From NCBI GenBank assembly GCA_951394405.1, contig OX596345.1, forward strand, positions 1,364,001 to 1,428,000: 64,000 bases of DNA, written 5' to 3'. A program made the position numbers and the translations under genes. Positions 37,198 through 49,097 of the stretch are shown piece by piece. This DNA comes from Coprinellus micaceus (taxonomy: Eukaryota; Basidiomycota; Agaricomycetes; Agaricales; Psathyrellaceae). Position 1 is the first letter of the stretch; each line of letters opens with the position of its first letter. Below the pieces are notes generated by a model, which worked only from the letters and a program-made list of their open reading frames with translations, ran no database searches and was not told the origin of the DNA.

Positions 37198-40100
37198 CTA
37201 CAGGTACATGTTGTCGGACTCGTCGGACTCACTCCCTTCCCCTTCCGAGGAGCTCCCCTCGGAGAAATCTGACCGCTCCGAGTCGCCTTCTTCTACTACT
37301 TCTTGATCTATACCGTAATCCTCGTGCACAGTCTCAATCTGCCATCCATTGTGAGTGAGCCCTCGAGTCGATGGTGAGGCTGAGGTAGGGGAATGAGCAC
37401 TCACACGGTGCCCAGGTCCATCGGGATACACACAGAGCGGCGGATCGTTGGTGAGATTCGGAATCGGGTGCGGGGTTTGAGGTAATCGACTGAAATGTGG
37501 GGCGCCATTGGATTCGTTGTCACGAGCAGCAGAGGGAGGGATAAGAATGCTTCCCTCCACTCTATTTAGAGGGTTCGCACCCCAAAGAGCTGTCGTGTCT
37601 TGTGGGCGGGTTTGCTGATCATCTTCCCGACTCTCAAGGGGCTCTAGGTCCTGTTCGGGAGGCGTAAACAGGTCAAGGCAGTGGTCGAAGTCCAGAGGGA
37701 TGGAGGGAATTTGAGCCGGCGGGAAGGAAAGTCCGTGCATGTAGGTATGTCCAACCGACATGCCGTATTGGTGTCGCATAAACATGTCGCGGTCAACGAA
37801 CCTGGGGCACAGGTTAGGGCCAGAGAAAGTCCTCAGAGCGGAGCTCTCACCTGTTCACATAGAATGCTTTCCACAGTGACCAAGGGTGGGTATTAACGAG
37901 CCTCGATTTTGGAGGTGGAGCAGCAAGTCTTCCGAGGGAGAACTGAGGAATCAAGTGGGCTGCGCGGATGATTTCCAACGGATCGAGGAACGCAAGGTTG
38001 TCTGGCGACTCAACAGGGCGCAAGGTGACGCGGTCGAGCTCAAATTGGCCTTCTGCTGCGTGGTAGCTGTACCACTGAACCCAAACAAAATTCAAAGGGT
38101 GAAATACTGGAGCCATCTCGTGACGAGTGACGGCAGGCAGTTCCCCAATATAGGACACATTGGCATGGAAAATCCCCAGAACCTTCGCATACCGGTAAGG
38201 GGACTGGGTTTTCCACGTTTCCTCGCAGAAAAGGCGGTTCAACAGCATAACGTTGCAACGGGGAGTATCGACGTGGACGACATCGTCTCGTCTACGAAGG
38301 TCGTATGTCGTATAATTCAAGCGCAGGATTCTGTGGTTGAAAAGACGGTTATGCTGGAGGACGACGTGTTTCCAAGCGTCCTCGCTGACCAGGCTTCCAG
38401 CATAGCCGAGCGCCGCTAAAATGCGAGGGAGTAGGTGCTCCTTCAATTTGGATATGAATCCCTAAACGCTCGGAGACGCCGTCAAAGACAAATTCGTTGG
38501 TCCCAACCAAAAAGAAGGCTCACGATCGTGTAGCTGTCTCGGTGTGCCGTATCAGAGCGCTCCAAAAATGCGTTCAAGCTAATTGGACTATTTCGATCTT
38601 CCCCTATTAAGTAACGCTGTTCAGGCGAGATGCGTTCCGTTGGAATACCACCTGACTGAGAGGGCTGACCCTTCGAGGAAGGCGACCTCGTTTCAATCCC
38701 TGCCCGGATGTCCGATAGCCTGCTTCGACGGCGTTCAATTTGGGAGATCTGATCCTCGTATTCCTTTCTGTCTGTCCGTGGATACCACGACTTTGGCTCT
38801 CGATGGTAGAGCTCACCCTGTTGAGGGGCTATGATAAGCATTGGGGTACAGGTAATGATGTATGCTCACCGTTTGAGAAGAGTAAGAATCTGTAGTACCC
38901 AAACGACGGATTATGGATGCATAGTCCCCAAGATAATGGAACTTGATCGTGAAGATACGGAGTGACACTGGTTTCCGACCAGGGTTTCTTGAGCCTTTTC
39001 CCGCCTTCGATTCTCGACTTGCCCTGGCTTCCGCTTCTCGCTTGGACTCCTTGGTCGGAATCTTTGAGCACGTGTCCCTGTAGAACCGCCTCATCTGCGC
39101 CCCGAGCTGAACCGTGGTGTATTCCAGAAGCTTGAGCGTGAAGTCGTTGTGGAGCCTGAGCTTAGCCAGTGCATGCCATTGTGAGCACACATATAGTAAG
39201 GACATCAGGCGGGAATTATGATCGGCGGGGAGGAGCCCATCGAAAGCGGGAATGGAGCACTTGAACGAGGCAAGTAAATACCGATACTTAGTTTTTGATT
39301 TTTAGGAATGGATTTACCTGGAGGAGGTCTTCGTAATCTCTGGCGGCCTTTCTCTTCATTTCGGATGCATTGAGAGGGAACTTCCTTATCGTATCATGAC
39401 CATAGGGCGGAACAGCCCGATACCTGCCAAAAGGAGGGCACCGTTTTAGTGCAGTTCACCTGTGAGAGCGAGTCGAGCTTACCGGGAATCTAGTTCTGCA
39501 ACAAAAGTCGTTGTATCCCTTTCCGTAATACTCTCAAGCATGCGAATCAAATGGATGTAGAGCGTCTTCCACACCCCAATTTCAAACTCGTGTAAAATGT
39601 CGACCACAAGTGCGTCGGCCATATTGATGGGAACTCCGCAGCGAGAAAAGGCAGTCTGCAACCCACTCGTTAGCCAAGCAAGGCTGACAATATGGTACAA
39701 CAATCAACTTGCCTGCACAGGGGCCAGGGACTGGGACTGAAGGATGTCTTCCACGTGTTTACTCTTGACCGCGTACCCGCCCCGTATCGCTTCGCAAGCC
39801 TTCTCGACCTCGGCGCTTTCTTGAGGGCCTATTCTCTTGCCAGTTATGCGTTTAGTATCGATCGGCGCCCCCAAGTTGCATAGCTCGGCTTTGCTAGTCA
39901 AACAGCGATGACACGGCGTAGTGCCGTTACTTCGAAGGCCATATATGCGGGCTCTGTCTGAGGTGTTAGCGGAGTAGGAGGGCCTTCAAAAAAGGCAGAT
40001 ACGTACTTCTCCGGATAGTCCGCAGAGTATGTCATTATCCGAGGATAGAAACATCTCTGCTGACCGTCCGGACACACGATGACCATACCGTCTCGCATTG

Positions 40101-41888
40101 CATCTTTCAGATCGCGCGAAAGGAGGACCGACCACTGCGCGTGGAAAAGCTCTTTTTTGCAATACCTGAAGAGCTCATCGGTCGGTAGCTTGCCTTTATT
40201 TCGTTCCTTCATGTGATCATTAAAACGATCCGGGAGCTGTCAACGTGTTTCAGAAGAGGGTGAGCATGGTGACGATGTTCAAAAGGAGCGCACCTTGAGG
40301 AAATATGCTACATGATAGCCCAAACACTTCGACGGTTCACCTCGGAGGTGCTTAGATTCGTTACCAAAAAACATATAGCAAGGCCACAGACTGGCACCCC
40401 CGAACGCAGTCAGGTGGGTTTCGTCAGACCAGAACATTAGCGCGACGACCACTCGCTCCATGCCCTTATTGGCTTTGGTGACAGGTTTCCGCTGAATTTC
40501 CTCATGAGCATCGCGAAACGCACGAGAAGAGTACAGCTCTCCAAAGAGTTCCACTTCTGGAGAATCGGGAGACCTCTTCCAGTGGGACTTGTAGGGGTAA
40601 TAGTGGAAGTGGCGGCTCTCCGTGTCGCTCGATAGCTTTTCCCTGATGATGGAGACGATAGATCGGTGTTTGAACGTTCCGACGCGATATGGCTTGAACC
40701 CAGGGTCCTTGGTGTGGTTATGAAATGGCACATTGATGGATATCTCCGTGCTCCTCCAACCATCGTCCCGAATCCAGAGACCTTCTGTATCGGATAGTTC
40801 ATCTTTATTCGAACCCAATTGACTGAAAGCGGACTTCCAGTTGACGCCGGATATGTCTGAGATGCGGAACGAGGGGTCCTTCAGTACGGTAATGAGCTTC
40901 TGGAAGTCGGAGAATGATTTCTTGGGTGACTGCCAGTACCACTCCGCCAAGTAGAACGCTGACTCGCTAGCGAATGGGCCAAGCGTCGTCTGAGTAGTAG
41001 AAGTTTTATGCGACTCATCAACTTTGGAGGTGTCGGTGACGTCCCGAAGGGTGATGTGCTTATCTGGGTCGTGCAAAGGGCCCTTTGGATCCTTTGGCAG
41101 CCGGTATTGCCTCGAGATACCGAAAATGCTGCGATCAGAGACATAAGCCATAAGTTCTGGTCCCTTATTTGTGGGGTCTTCCTGAACGTCAACTTGAGAT
41201 AGCCCAAGCCGAGACGCTGTAGTGGAACACGGTTAGAGGTTGACTAGAAGTCGGGACAAACACGTAGACCTACCTGCTCGGTTAATGAGCTCCATGTCGA
41301 TAAAAGGGACGGGTTCGGGAAGTATATCTTGAATAAACCGACTGGGAGGGGCGGCCTTTCGCTTTCCTGCCCTATTCGCTGCATCGTTTGGAGCAACATA
41401 GGCCTTGGGTCATGTTAATGGGAAGTTAGTGAATGATTTGCAGTAAACTTACTAAACGCTCCTGTGGGGGTATAGAGAGGCCGCCCGTGGGCTTACTGAC
41501 GGGGGAAGGTTCAGGGAGCTGGGAATCAAACTCAGATTGACTTCGTTCTGCTTCTCGAATGTATGCTCACTGTAAGTCGGGCGGCCCGTGAAGAGCCAAC
41601 GATGGATAGATTTAGGTCGTCCACAGTGGGTTGAGGCGATTTTGGGGAATCGCCGGAGGGGCCTTGATTGGTTTGCAGGCGTCGTTTCTTCCTGCTCTCC
41701 CAAAACGATTTGGTATCCGCGAGAAGTAACGAAAGACTGCGCTTGGTGTCAGCACATCCTGATCTCTGATGCTTGTTTAGGTGGTGAATTGAAGAATACT
41801 GCTTCCGGCACTGGTCGCAAGCGTAGGATTGATGTGCTGGGTGCTCGTATGGCCGCCTTGTCGCCGAGAATAAGTCATCGTCCGCCAT
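37198..41888 (-). CDS. Plavaka-type transposase, apparently intact
   Basis: Transposase of the Plavaka group, a CMC/CACTA-like DNA transposon family prominent in Agaricomycetes; family named from the overall sequence pattern. The N-terminus carries a C2H2 finger (YACDQCRKQYSSIHHLNKHQ...C). The core follows: ALMFWSDETHLTAFGGASLW and PCYMFFGNESKHLRG, RRCFYPRIMTYSADYPEK, TPCHRC, GVPINMADALVVDILHEFEI followed by GVWKTL, and LAKLRLHNDFTLKLLE. It ends with FVDRDMFMRHQYGMSVGHTY and an acidic tail. I could join about 12 exons without a stop or frame error; one intron (39656-39712) is a GC-AG intron with donor CAG/GCAAGT. The start at 41888 (MADDDLFSATRR) is preferred, but the frame is open to 41996. 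Terminal inverted repeats of the element were not found. Confidence 0.85.
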
Positions 41889-42000
41889 TTCGGCGGTGGC
41901 GTAACCTTTCGTCCTTCGGTGGTTGGCAGTGGGTGCTGTTACGGTCACGGTAAAACTCGACAGTCTTTGACTTGGTGAGGTTATAGGCACCTCCATAGCA
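37198..42000 (-). mobile_element. Plavaka-family DNA transposon (ends undetermined)
   Basis: The minimum extent is the transposase gene. The true element must extend further, since Plavaka/CACTA-like elements have terminal inverted repeats with flanking target duplications, which I could not locate by eye. It may include the Cys-rich gene at 35.3-36.6 kb and the coiled-coil gene at 42.4-43.1 kb. Confidence 0.75.
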
Positions 42001-42359
42001 ACGCACTTTGCACAGGAAAGTCTTCATTGAGACGCTCGAACTGGTTTGAAGCGCTGCGATGGTTTGTTCGTGCCATGTTAGCAAGGAAGGTATACGCCAG
42101 AATAACAGAACAAAGCTCACCAAGTCAGCGGTGCATTGATTATTGAAATCCCGAGCCCCCAGCCCGAGGGACATCAAAACGCCTTTATGTGTGCTTCGGG
42201 GATAAACCATCGTCAGGGGCAACATCCTGTACTGCTGACTTGAATAATGCAGGTGTGGACGCAGGCGGTGCGCGTAGCTCGCATAAATAGCCCTGGCCAC
42301 GGTGTTTGGGCATCATCACACCTCCTCTCAAACACTCCTAACACCTGCTTCACTCGACG

Positions 42360-43140
42360 ATGCCGAGGACTCCTAAACCGAAGCTGGAGTCTGCCAGCAG
42401 AGCGCCGCCAGGTTCCCCGCTTGCCTCACGACGAAGTAGGCGGGCAGGGAGCCCACAGTCATGCCTTCCCAGTTCTCCACTCCCCCTCTCTCGCGCTGGA
42501 CGCGGAGGTCGGTCTCAGAGAGCCAAACGCCTCCCACGCCGCCTGTCAGACATGGTGCCTTCGAGCGACTTATTTGCCAATATCCACTGCAACTCCTCAG
42601 AACCAGGCCCCAGGCATGCAGGGGTGACAAGCGCCTTCCAGACTCCTCAGCGGGTGTCGAACATGACCGTACAGCATCCAACCGAGAAAGCCGGTGAGTG
42701 CGCAGCCTCTGCCTAACAGTGGGCACAGAACTGACGCGTTTGCAGTGAACGCTCTGCCTGCTGGTCGGGTGGAGAGGGCTGAAGCTAAGCTGGGGACGGC
42801 GGAGAGGAAAATAATGTCGCTCGAGCGGGAGGTGTCTCATCTGAAGCGCCGAGAAGGGCGATACAAGGACAGATTGGAAGCTAAAGGGGAGTCCTTAAAG
42901 GACGCTCTCGGAGAAGCCCAAGAGGCTAGGACGCAGGCGGTGATGGCTGAAGAGAGAATTGATACGTTGGAGGCACTGTTGGGAGCTGTGAGGAACGACC
43001 TTATCCGGTACAAAGGGTGGTGGCTTACGGAGTATCACTCCATGAAAGTCATCATTGCCCTTCTTCCGGACCCAGACTACGTACACGACATTGCAATGTC
43101 CTCAAAGGCCCGGTTTGAAACATATAGTGCCTCGTTGTAG
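42360..43140 (+). CDS. Coiled-coil protein of unknown function, divergent from the transposase
   Basis: Two exons (42360-42693 and 42746-43140) join in phase to give 242 residues. The first half is basic, Ser/Pro/Arg-rich and probably disordered (MPRTPKPKLESASR, RRSRRAGSPQ). The second half is one long coiled coil of about 100 residues: RVERAEAKLGTAERKIMSLE, LKRREGRYKDRLEAK, QAVMAEERIDTLEALLGAV. It ends in a compact motif, RYKGWWLTEYHSMKVIIALL followed by PDPDYVHDIAMSSKARFE. A TATA-like CATAAATAG lies at 42281-42290. It starts about 470 bases from the transposase start, so the two genes share an upstream region. No known domain was recognised; a DNA-end-binding or architectural accessory protein is only a guess. 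Confidence 0.68.
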
Positions 43141-45425
43141 CGGTAGACAGAGTTGTATGTACGCGCCGTTTTGGAGCGTCTGCTCTTTCTAAAATTGATG
43201 TGCATATGGAAAGGCTAGGCCTTGTAAATAGAATCGTCAATCTCAGAGGCAATGATGTGGGTCAAAGCTAGCACTTACCTGGACGCACTTTTTCCAGAGA
43301 ACAGTGGGTGAAGAAGAGAGGAAGGAAGGGTAGGTGTGTGGGATCGGAAGGGCCAGAAGGAGAGGCAGTAAATGCAGTCTTGGAGGTGCTCGAGGGCAAC
43401 GGCGATGTGGACAGCCCACGAAACACGGCAAAAGAGATAACAAGATGTGTCTCAACACCAAAGAATGATGAGTTTGCGTTATTGGAGACTTCACTTTGTA
43501 GCGTATGGGCGTCGAAATACAGAGCATGGCAGACGACCCTGACGGTAGAAGTGAAGGCGGGTCAGCGGGGTCTTCCCGTAATGGCCTTCGTGATCGAGCA
43601 CAGCCATCAATGAGGATTAATGGCCCCTGGCAGCCTGGGGTACTCTTCGTTGTTCTTCAGGCTTCCACCACCATCTCACTCCGTTCCTGACTACATCTCG
43701 AACACTGTTTCACATTCCCTTCTACCGGGGTACTCAGATTTATAAAAGGAAGCGGATTAGCCATGGCCCACAACCGTTTCTGATCGACGTTGTCTATCCT
43801 GCTTGGGATACAGGCCTGTTAGTCTCATTTGTTCAACTCACCACCAATGAAGAGGCATGTCGTCTAGCAATATTTATCTTTTTGAACATCGCAGAACCAA
43901 GGAGTAGTTCAGATCCAGACCGTGCGTTCCCCACAAGTCCTCATCGATCATCATCCCGAAATAATGTGTTTCGGCTGGCACGAGCAGAAATTATTTCCAC
44001 CAAACTATGGCTTGTAAGGTTGACTATATCTATGACCTACAATTTTATTGGGTACCTCGCTCAAATAGCCTCCCTTCTAGTCATGGTCCTCGCTCCCCTC
44101 GGCGCCGTCTCACTGCTCTGGAACGCCTTCTTCCCCTCTCCCGGAATGCCTTCTCCCCCCTCTACTGGAACGCCTTCTTTTCCCACCTCATCCTCGAGGA
44201 CGGCCTGAGGTTCTCCCCTTGGATACTGGCCACCGTCATCCTACACGCCGTTTGGGTGATCTTTTGGTCTCTTCGAACATATTGACTCAAGGTTCTTGCT
44301 ACGCATATCACGGAGTTTACGCTCTTAACGCGGTGGTAGAGGGGTCGCCTGGGGAGGACCTTGTTGAACGCTGGATGACACTGCTGCCATTGACCTCACG
44401 CACACACCATTCATTATCCTCCCTAAACTACGCCCTGCAGGGAAGATGAGAGCCACATCCCACCGAATCACGTATTTTCTGACCGACCGCAAGGCAGATA
44501 CCGACTCCTTGAAGTCGACTTCGACTTATTCTGCCGTCGCTCAACCGTACACGACTCGCAGTCGCCGTTCCATATGTATCATTCTCAGGCATTCTCACAA
44601 GGATGTGCCTTATCTTTTACAGAGAGGGGTTGAACTTTTGGTCCCGACGATTTGCGGCAAGGACGAGCTTTACCCTCACCGAAGGCTCCCGGATTCGATG
44701 CCCCCATCCGACATTCGACATTTGACACACCTGACGACAACAGTGCGTCGTATGGAAGCCGTTCGATCAGTACGTTTTGGTCTGGGGGATCCAGTCCAAG
44801 TTATCTCCAAGATACATCTCGAGGCCCGGCGTTGTCCTTCAAGTTGAGGTGAGGTAGCTGATGACGGCCGACGAAGCCAGGCTTGACGACGTCGACCATC
44901 TCCGGGTAGAGGTGATGGCCATGGCAGTAGCAACAGATGGGGCAGTAACTTGGCAATGATATCAAACTTCATACTCTCGATGGCGAGAGTCTTAGCGAGA
45001 CACAGGGTGATGCCAGCCCGACCAGTAGAGTAATTAGCCTGCCGAAGCCGTCGTCCATCGGGCCTTGACCAGTATCCGTTTGCGGAGGTTGGTGCGTTGC
45101 CCGAGTGCGAGAGATATGGTCCGTCGCTGGTCCTCCTGTGCATGGAGATCGAGACTGGCTTCTGGGATAGCTTCGACGCATGACAAGCCTTACATGGGCA
45201 GGTGAAAAAGCATGTGGTCGTACTTCAAGAGAGGAATCTCCGGTACACGAGGAGTGAAGGCACTTGAAAAGGTGGACCGAACGGTGCGTTGAGCTTCCCC
45301 AACAAGCCTTTCATAAACACGCGGAGAGGCGAATCTTTGAACACACCGTATCATTCTGCATTTGACAAGTTTACCATTGGTAAGTTAAGAGGGGTGAAGG
45401 TATCGATGTTACAGCAGGATGAGAG
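43141..45425. other. Region without a resolvable gene; possible gene remnants
   Basis: Short open frames occur at 43882-44285 (+) and 44446-44847 (+) but I could not join them. GATCCAGACC and the following 40 bases near 43912-43960 resemble the start of the gene at 49098 (DPDRAFPTSPHRSSSR against DPDHTFTSHHSRSSPR), suggesting a decayed relative. A TATA box TTTATAAAA is at 43739-43747. Confidence 0.45.
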
Positions 45426-46425
45426 TTATTTAGCTATGCAATACAAGTTAGAGCCAAAATCCGAATTTCCACTCCATCGAAGACCCGCAAAATGTCCGTT
45501 TAGAACATACGCCCCTTCATGGAGGCGCGAACCAGGACAGGTGCTTCCACACTTGCGGCGGTATGACTTGTTTCCTGTTGGGGCGACAGGATCAACCTGC
45601 CAATATCTCTGGCTTCTTGACCTGCTATTTTTGGGAGGGACACGGATGCTCTTAAACCTCAACGTGCGGCTGAGTTGATTCCGCAAGGAACTCTGAAGCC
45701 AGAAGCGCAATTTGAAGGTCAGTTGAGGGAAGTTGACCAAAGCCCGTCGCTACGTACCCGCCAGGAGCTTGGCGCATGACGCGCGTAGTATTCATATTTC
45801 TTCTCTATCGTGGCGTAAATCTCCTGGAGGGTCATTCGCTCCTCTGGGCTGCTCTTCAATGCTTCATAAATCAAGGCCTCGTAGGAGTAAGGGGGCCGCT
45901 GCGTCCCACCGACAGGTAGTTGCTCCACTTGCACTTGTCCTCCGCCCGGCATCGAGGGAGGAAACGACGCTGGCGGGACTCTGCTGGTACTTGGATCAAA
46001 GTAGTTGGGGTAGTTTTCGTGAGCTTGCACCCCTAGCGGGATCGCCAAGTTATCCAGATTGGAAGTGGGGATGAACCCCCAAGGTCGCACATCGTCCAGG
46101 GAGGAACCGTGTGGGTCGATCGGGACATCTGGGGTCTCTAGGGACCCAAGAGGGCCACAGAGAGGGAATCGGGCCTGGTATCTGGAGGCATCGATAACTT
46201 GGGGCCGTGGGGTGTCCACAACTTGAATGTGTGGTTGGACCTGGGCACGTATGCACCCGCTCTGGATCTGCAATGAGGTGAGTGAAGCTATAGAGAGCAA
46301 TTATCTCGAAGTTCAAGACTTACGGGTGACCGACAAGAGCGGCATAATGTAAATTGGCAGGGGTGAGGGTGGTGGCAGCAGGGGGTGTGAGTTGGTGAAC
46401 GGGTAGGCCGAGGGTTTGGCCTCAT
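45426..46425 (-). CDS. Forkhead-domain transcription factor
   Basis: Three exons (46324-46425, 45758-46267, 45426-45692) join in phase to 292 residues. The DNA-binding domain lies near the C-terminus and spans the second intron: RPPYSYEALIYEALKSSPEE, then RMTLQEIYATIEKKYEYYAR and HAPSSW, continuing as RSSLRNQLSRTLRFKSI and RYWQVDP. This matches forkhead order (helix 1 PPYSY, helix 2, then the W-x-N-S-[IL]-R-H-x-L-S recognition helix), with the usual NSIRHNLS replaced by SSLRNQLS; the winged strand is present as YWQVDP. The N-terminal 150 residues are Pro-rich and unconserved. The recognition-helix changes (N to S, H to N) suggest altered DNA recognition or a divergent paralogue. Its lodging inside the accessory island is notable. 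Confidence 0.8.
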
Positions 46426-49097
46426 GACGACAGGTATCTTAAAGGGGCTCCCAGTCATTGTGGTGGTAAGCGCTCACCTCTCACTTGGACCAGGTTGAGA
46501 GTACGCCGAGGGGTGCTGAGTGTTATGAGGGGTGGCTCGAGTCAAGACGGCGTGGCGGCTAGCAGGCATACTTCATGCGTCGGAGGGTTAGAAACTATGA
46601 TCGTGAGTGAGGTTTCCAGGCTGTTCCTAGCTGACTGGGGCACGGGCCTGAGAAAAAGGGGCTTGGATCGCGCCACACCCTGAGGCATGCCTCATGATGA
46701 TACAACCCCAATTGAATTGGGTCTGATGACTTCAAACGCTCCTCTGGCCTTCTGGCCTACCGAATGTCGCTTCTCGAACTCCTAGCAGGCTTCAGGCTTT
46801 GGAGGATGGGCTCGAATGGCTGTAGAACTAGGTACATAGCCAGTGAGCTGGTGGACAGGCTGGCTAAGCTAATGAATAAATACGGAATCCGATTCGGACG
46901 TGAACAGCTGGAATAAAAGAGTACCCGATCGTGTCATAACTCCGAGTTTACGGGACTGCAAGCTTTTCTAATTGGCCTTGAATCACTGAATGACGGCGTT
47001 GTTAATACTGCATCCCTTCCAATGATAACTCTCCTACATGTATAATGCCACTCGTCAACGAAGATGGAGAGAAGATGAGTTGCTGCAGGTCCTAGGTCTT
47101 CCTCGTGAAGAAGTTCCGTTACGAGGCCCTCAGCCCCGCACAGGGCTTGATAAGCATCGGGAAGCGTTGGGGATTGATTTGCCTCCTCAACCTCCCAGCG
47201 CCGAACCGCGAGAAGGTATAGGCAGATGATTCCAGAGACACGCTGAAACGAGGCCATATTATTGTTAGAAATTCTGGGCGGATGAGAGCCATGGGCGGCT
47301 TTCTGTATTAAACCAGGGTCCCTATGACATGTATATCTCAGTGGAATGTTCCGGAACAAAAGAATACGTCTGCGAACACACCGAAGTGGTTTAGGACCAA
47401 CACAATCTTGTGGCAACCGGATGACTGGTTGAGGCATGGGAAGCATATCAAAAAGAGTTTCCTTGATTTGAGATTCTGTCCGCAGACAGAGGGTTCTGAA
47501 TGAAGACTTTAGGGAGGAGGGCAAATAGAGAGTAGGGTGAGGAAGAGGGGTTCTGTAACGAATCAGGACGTTTGGTTCATCATAATATCGTCTTTCCACG
47601 CTCGGAAGGATTAGTTACTAAGGTCACAGGATCACATATAGTACGGGGCTCTACTACGAGTAGGCGCTCCCCCTAGACACCCTTGCCTCCATACTTGGAG
47701 GCCGTACTTTGCACTATTTCTGCTGAGGTAGTCATGCAACACAATGGTGAGGAAGGTGTAGCACTGGCATGCCCCTTGTACTAATAGTCTGGAGTGTTTC
47801 GTAATGCGAGCGCGACACGAAACAGTGGCCATCCAATCATTGAAGGGGTCTCTTAACAGGAATCAACTGAATCGGTATGAGGCTGTTCCCAAGATACACT
47901 TGTATTGGAGGCTTGTTTCGGGGTGGTACACCACGCAAGCGACGTGATCGGAGTAGAGTAGAAAATCAAATATTTTCAAGTGACAACCAAAGGTCCGCCA
48001 GTCAGACCCCTAACGTTACCTCCATCCTTATCTCTCGTATGGGTCTCCAGCTCTGACGTGAAAGAGGGTTTCCGTCGTGCCCTTGGCCCTGTATCTTCTC
48101 CCGAGCGCTTGAACTCAGGAAGTCACGATGATTACCAGACAAGGCAGCGAGGTATAGCATCCGATACCCTGCTTCTCGATCTTCTCGAATGCCAGCGGTG
48201 ATGGATGAGACTAAATAAGTTAATCAAGAGCCCTTTTTGTCGACACGAGCCTGACCAGTGATCGACCAACGAACCCACTGGACCCAACCAAACCCCCTCA
48301 ACGACCCGCTCTCTGTGGTCGGGCATCGGCCGCCCAGGAATAGGGGGCATTTCTCGTGAGGCGACTCGTTGTCGCACTGGCGACTTGTCTCACGATTGAA
48401 TTCAATTGGAACTTTCATTGGGTTGACGGATATCGGCATTCGCTCAAGTAAACTGGCGTGGTTCTGATGAACGGGGACCGCCTTTCTGACTGGATATACA
48501 GTTTATCGTTATTATATTGGACACTAAATGGTTTAGACTGCTCGGGCTCGGGTTATTCGGTGAGAAATCAAAAGCTACGCAATTCAATCACCGTTAAGCG
48601 CCCGTCGGGCAGACCCTTGATTGGACGGCGAAGTGGAGGCAAATTCCCACAAAACATACTCCATTACGTCCAAACTTTGCTGTCCTCCAGCACCCTGTCG
48701 AGTGGCGCTCGATCTGATGCCCACCTCTTGTTCTGGGACAGTGAAACCGCAGGGAGCTCTTTGGAACTGTCGGCTGCATCGAAGCAAAGCAAAAACTGAA
48801 TGGTAACCTCACAAAGTGTTTTCAACCCTTGCCTTCCAGGACTCGGAAACAGGGGCGCCTCGGCAGGGCCCTTCACAACGATACGTCCCCTTTCCTGGTT
48901 CCTTTGCGCTGGGACGTGATGCCCATCCCGGATCGGAAGGTTCAAGCACGCATCGTGAATATCCCGATTCGCAAACACAGATTTGAGAGCATGCCTACGT
49001 TTCATATATACTGTGCCTACATTTTTGGTGTGACAGATTCCCAACTAGACTGTTATTCGTCCCGCTTCGACTGCCATCTGCCTACAAACACTTGATC
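46426..49097. other. Region with no confidently called gene
   Basis: About 2.7 kb. Apart from one weak minus-strand frame annotated separately, frames are short and motif-free on both strands. Confidence 0.5.
46934..47599 (-). CDS. Weak hypothetical open frame, 221 codons
   Basis: An uninterrupted frame whose second half (LLAVRRWEVEEANQSP, DAYQALCGAEGLVTELLHEE, LLSIFVDEWHYTCRR) has an amphipathic, protein-like composition. No domain, splice partner or promoter was identified, and the first half looks random. It may be an exon of a larger or broken gene. Confidence 0.25.
   Translation of the reverse strand: MERRYYDEPNVLIRYRTPLPHPTLYLPSSLKSSFRTLCLRTESQIKETLFDMLPMPQPVIRLPQDCVGPKPLRCVRRRILLFRNIPLRYTCHRDPGLIQKAAHGSHPPRISNNNMASFQRVSGIICLYLLAVRRWEVEEANQSPTLPDAYQALCGAEGLVTELLHEEDLGPAATHLLSIFVDEWHYTCRRVIIGRDAVLTTPSFSDSRPIRKACSPVNSEL

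Noticed and set aside
41875..42300. 141-codon minus-strand frame overlapping the transposase start
   Set aside because: It is in another frame from the C2H2 finger exon and lies in the shared promoter region; no domain.
44446..44847. 133-codon plus-strand frame
   Set aside because: No recognisable motif, and I could not connect it to neighbouring frames by plausible introns.
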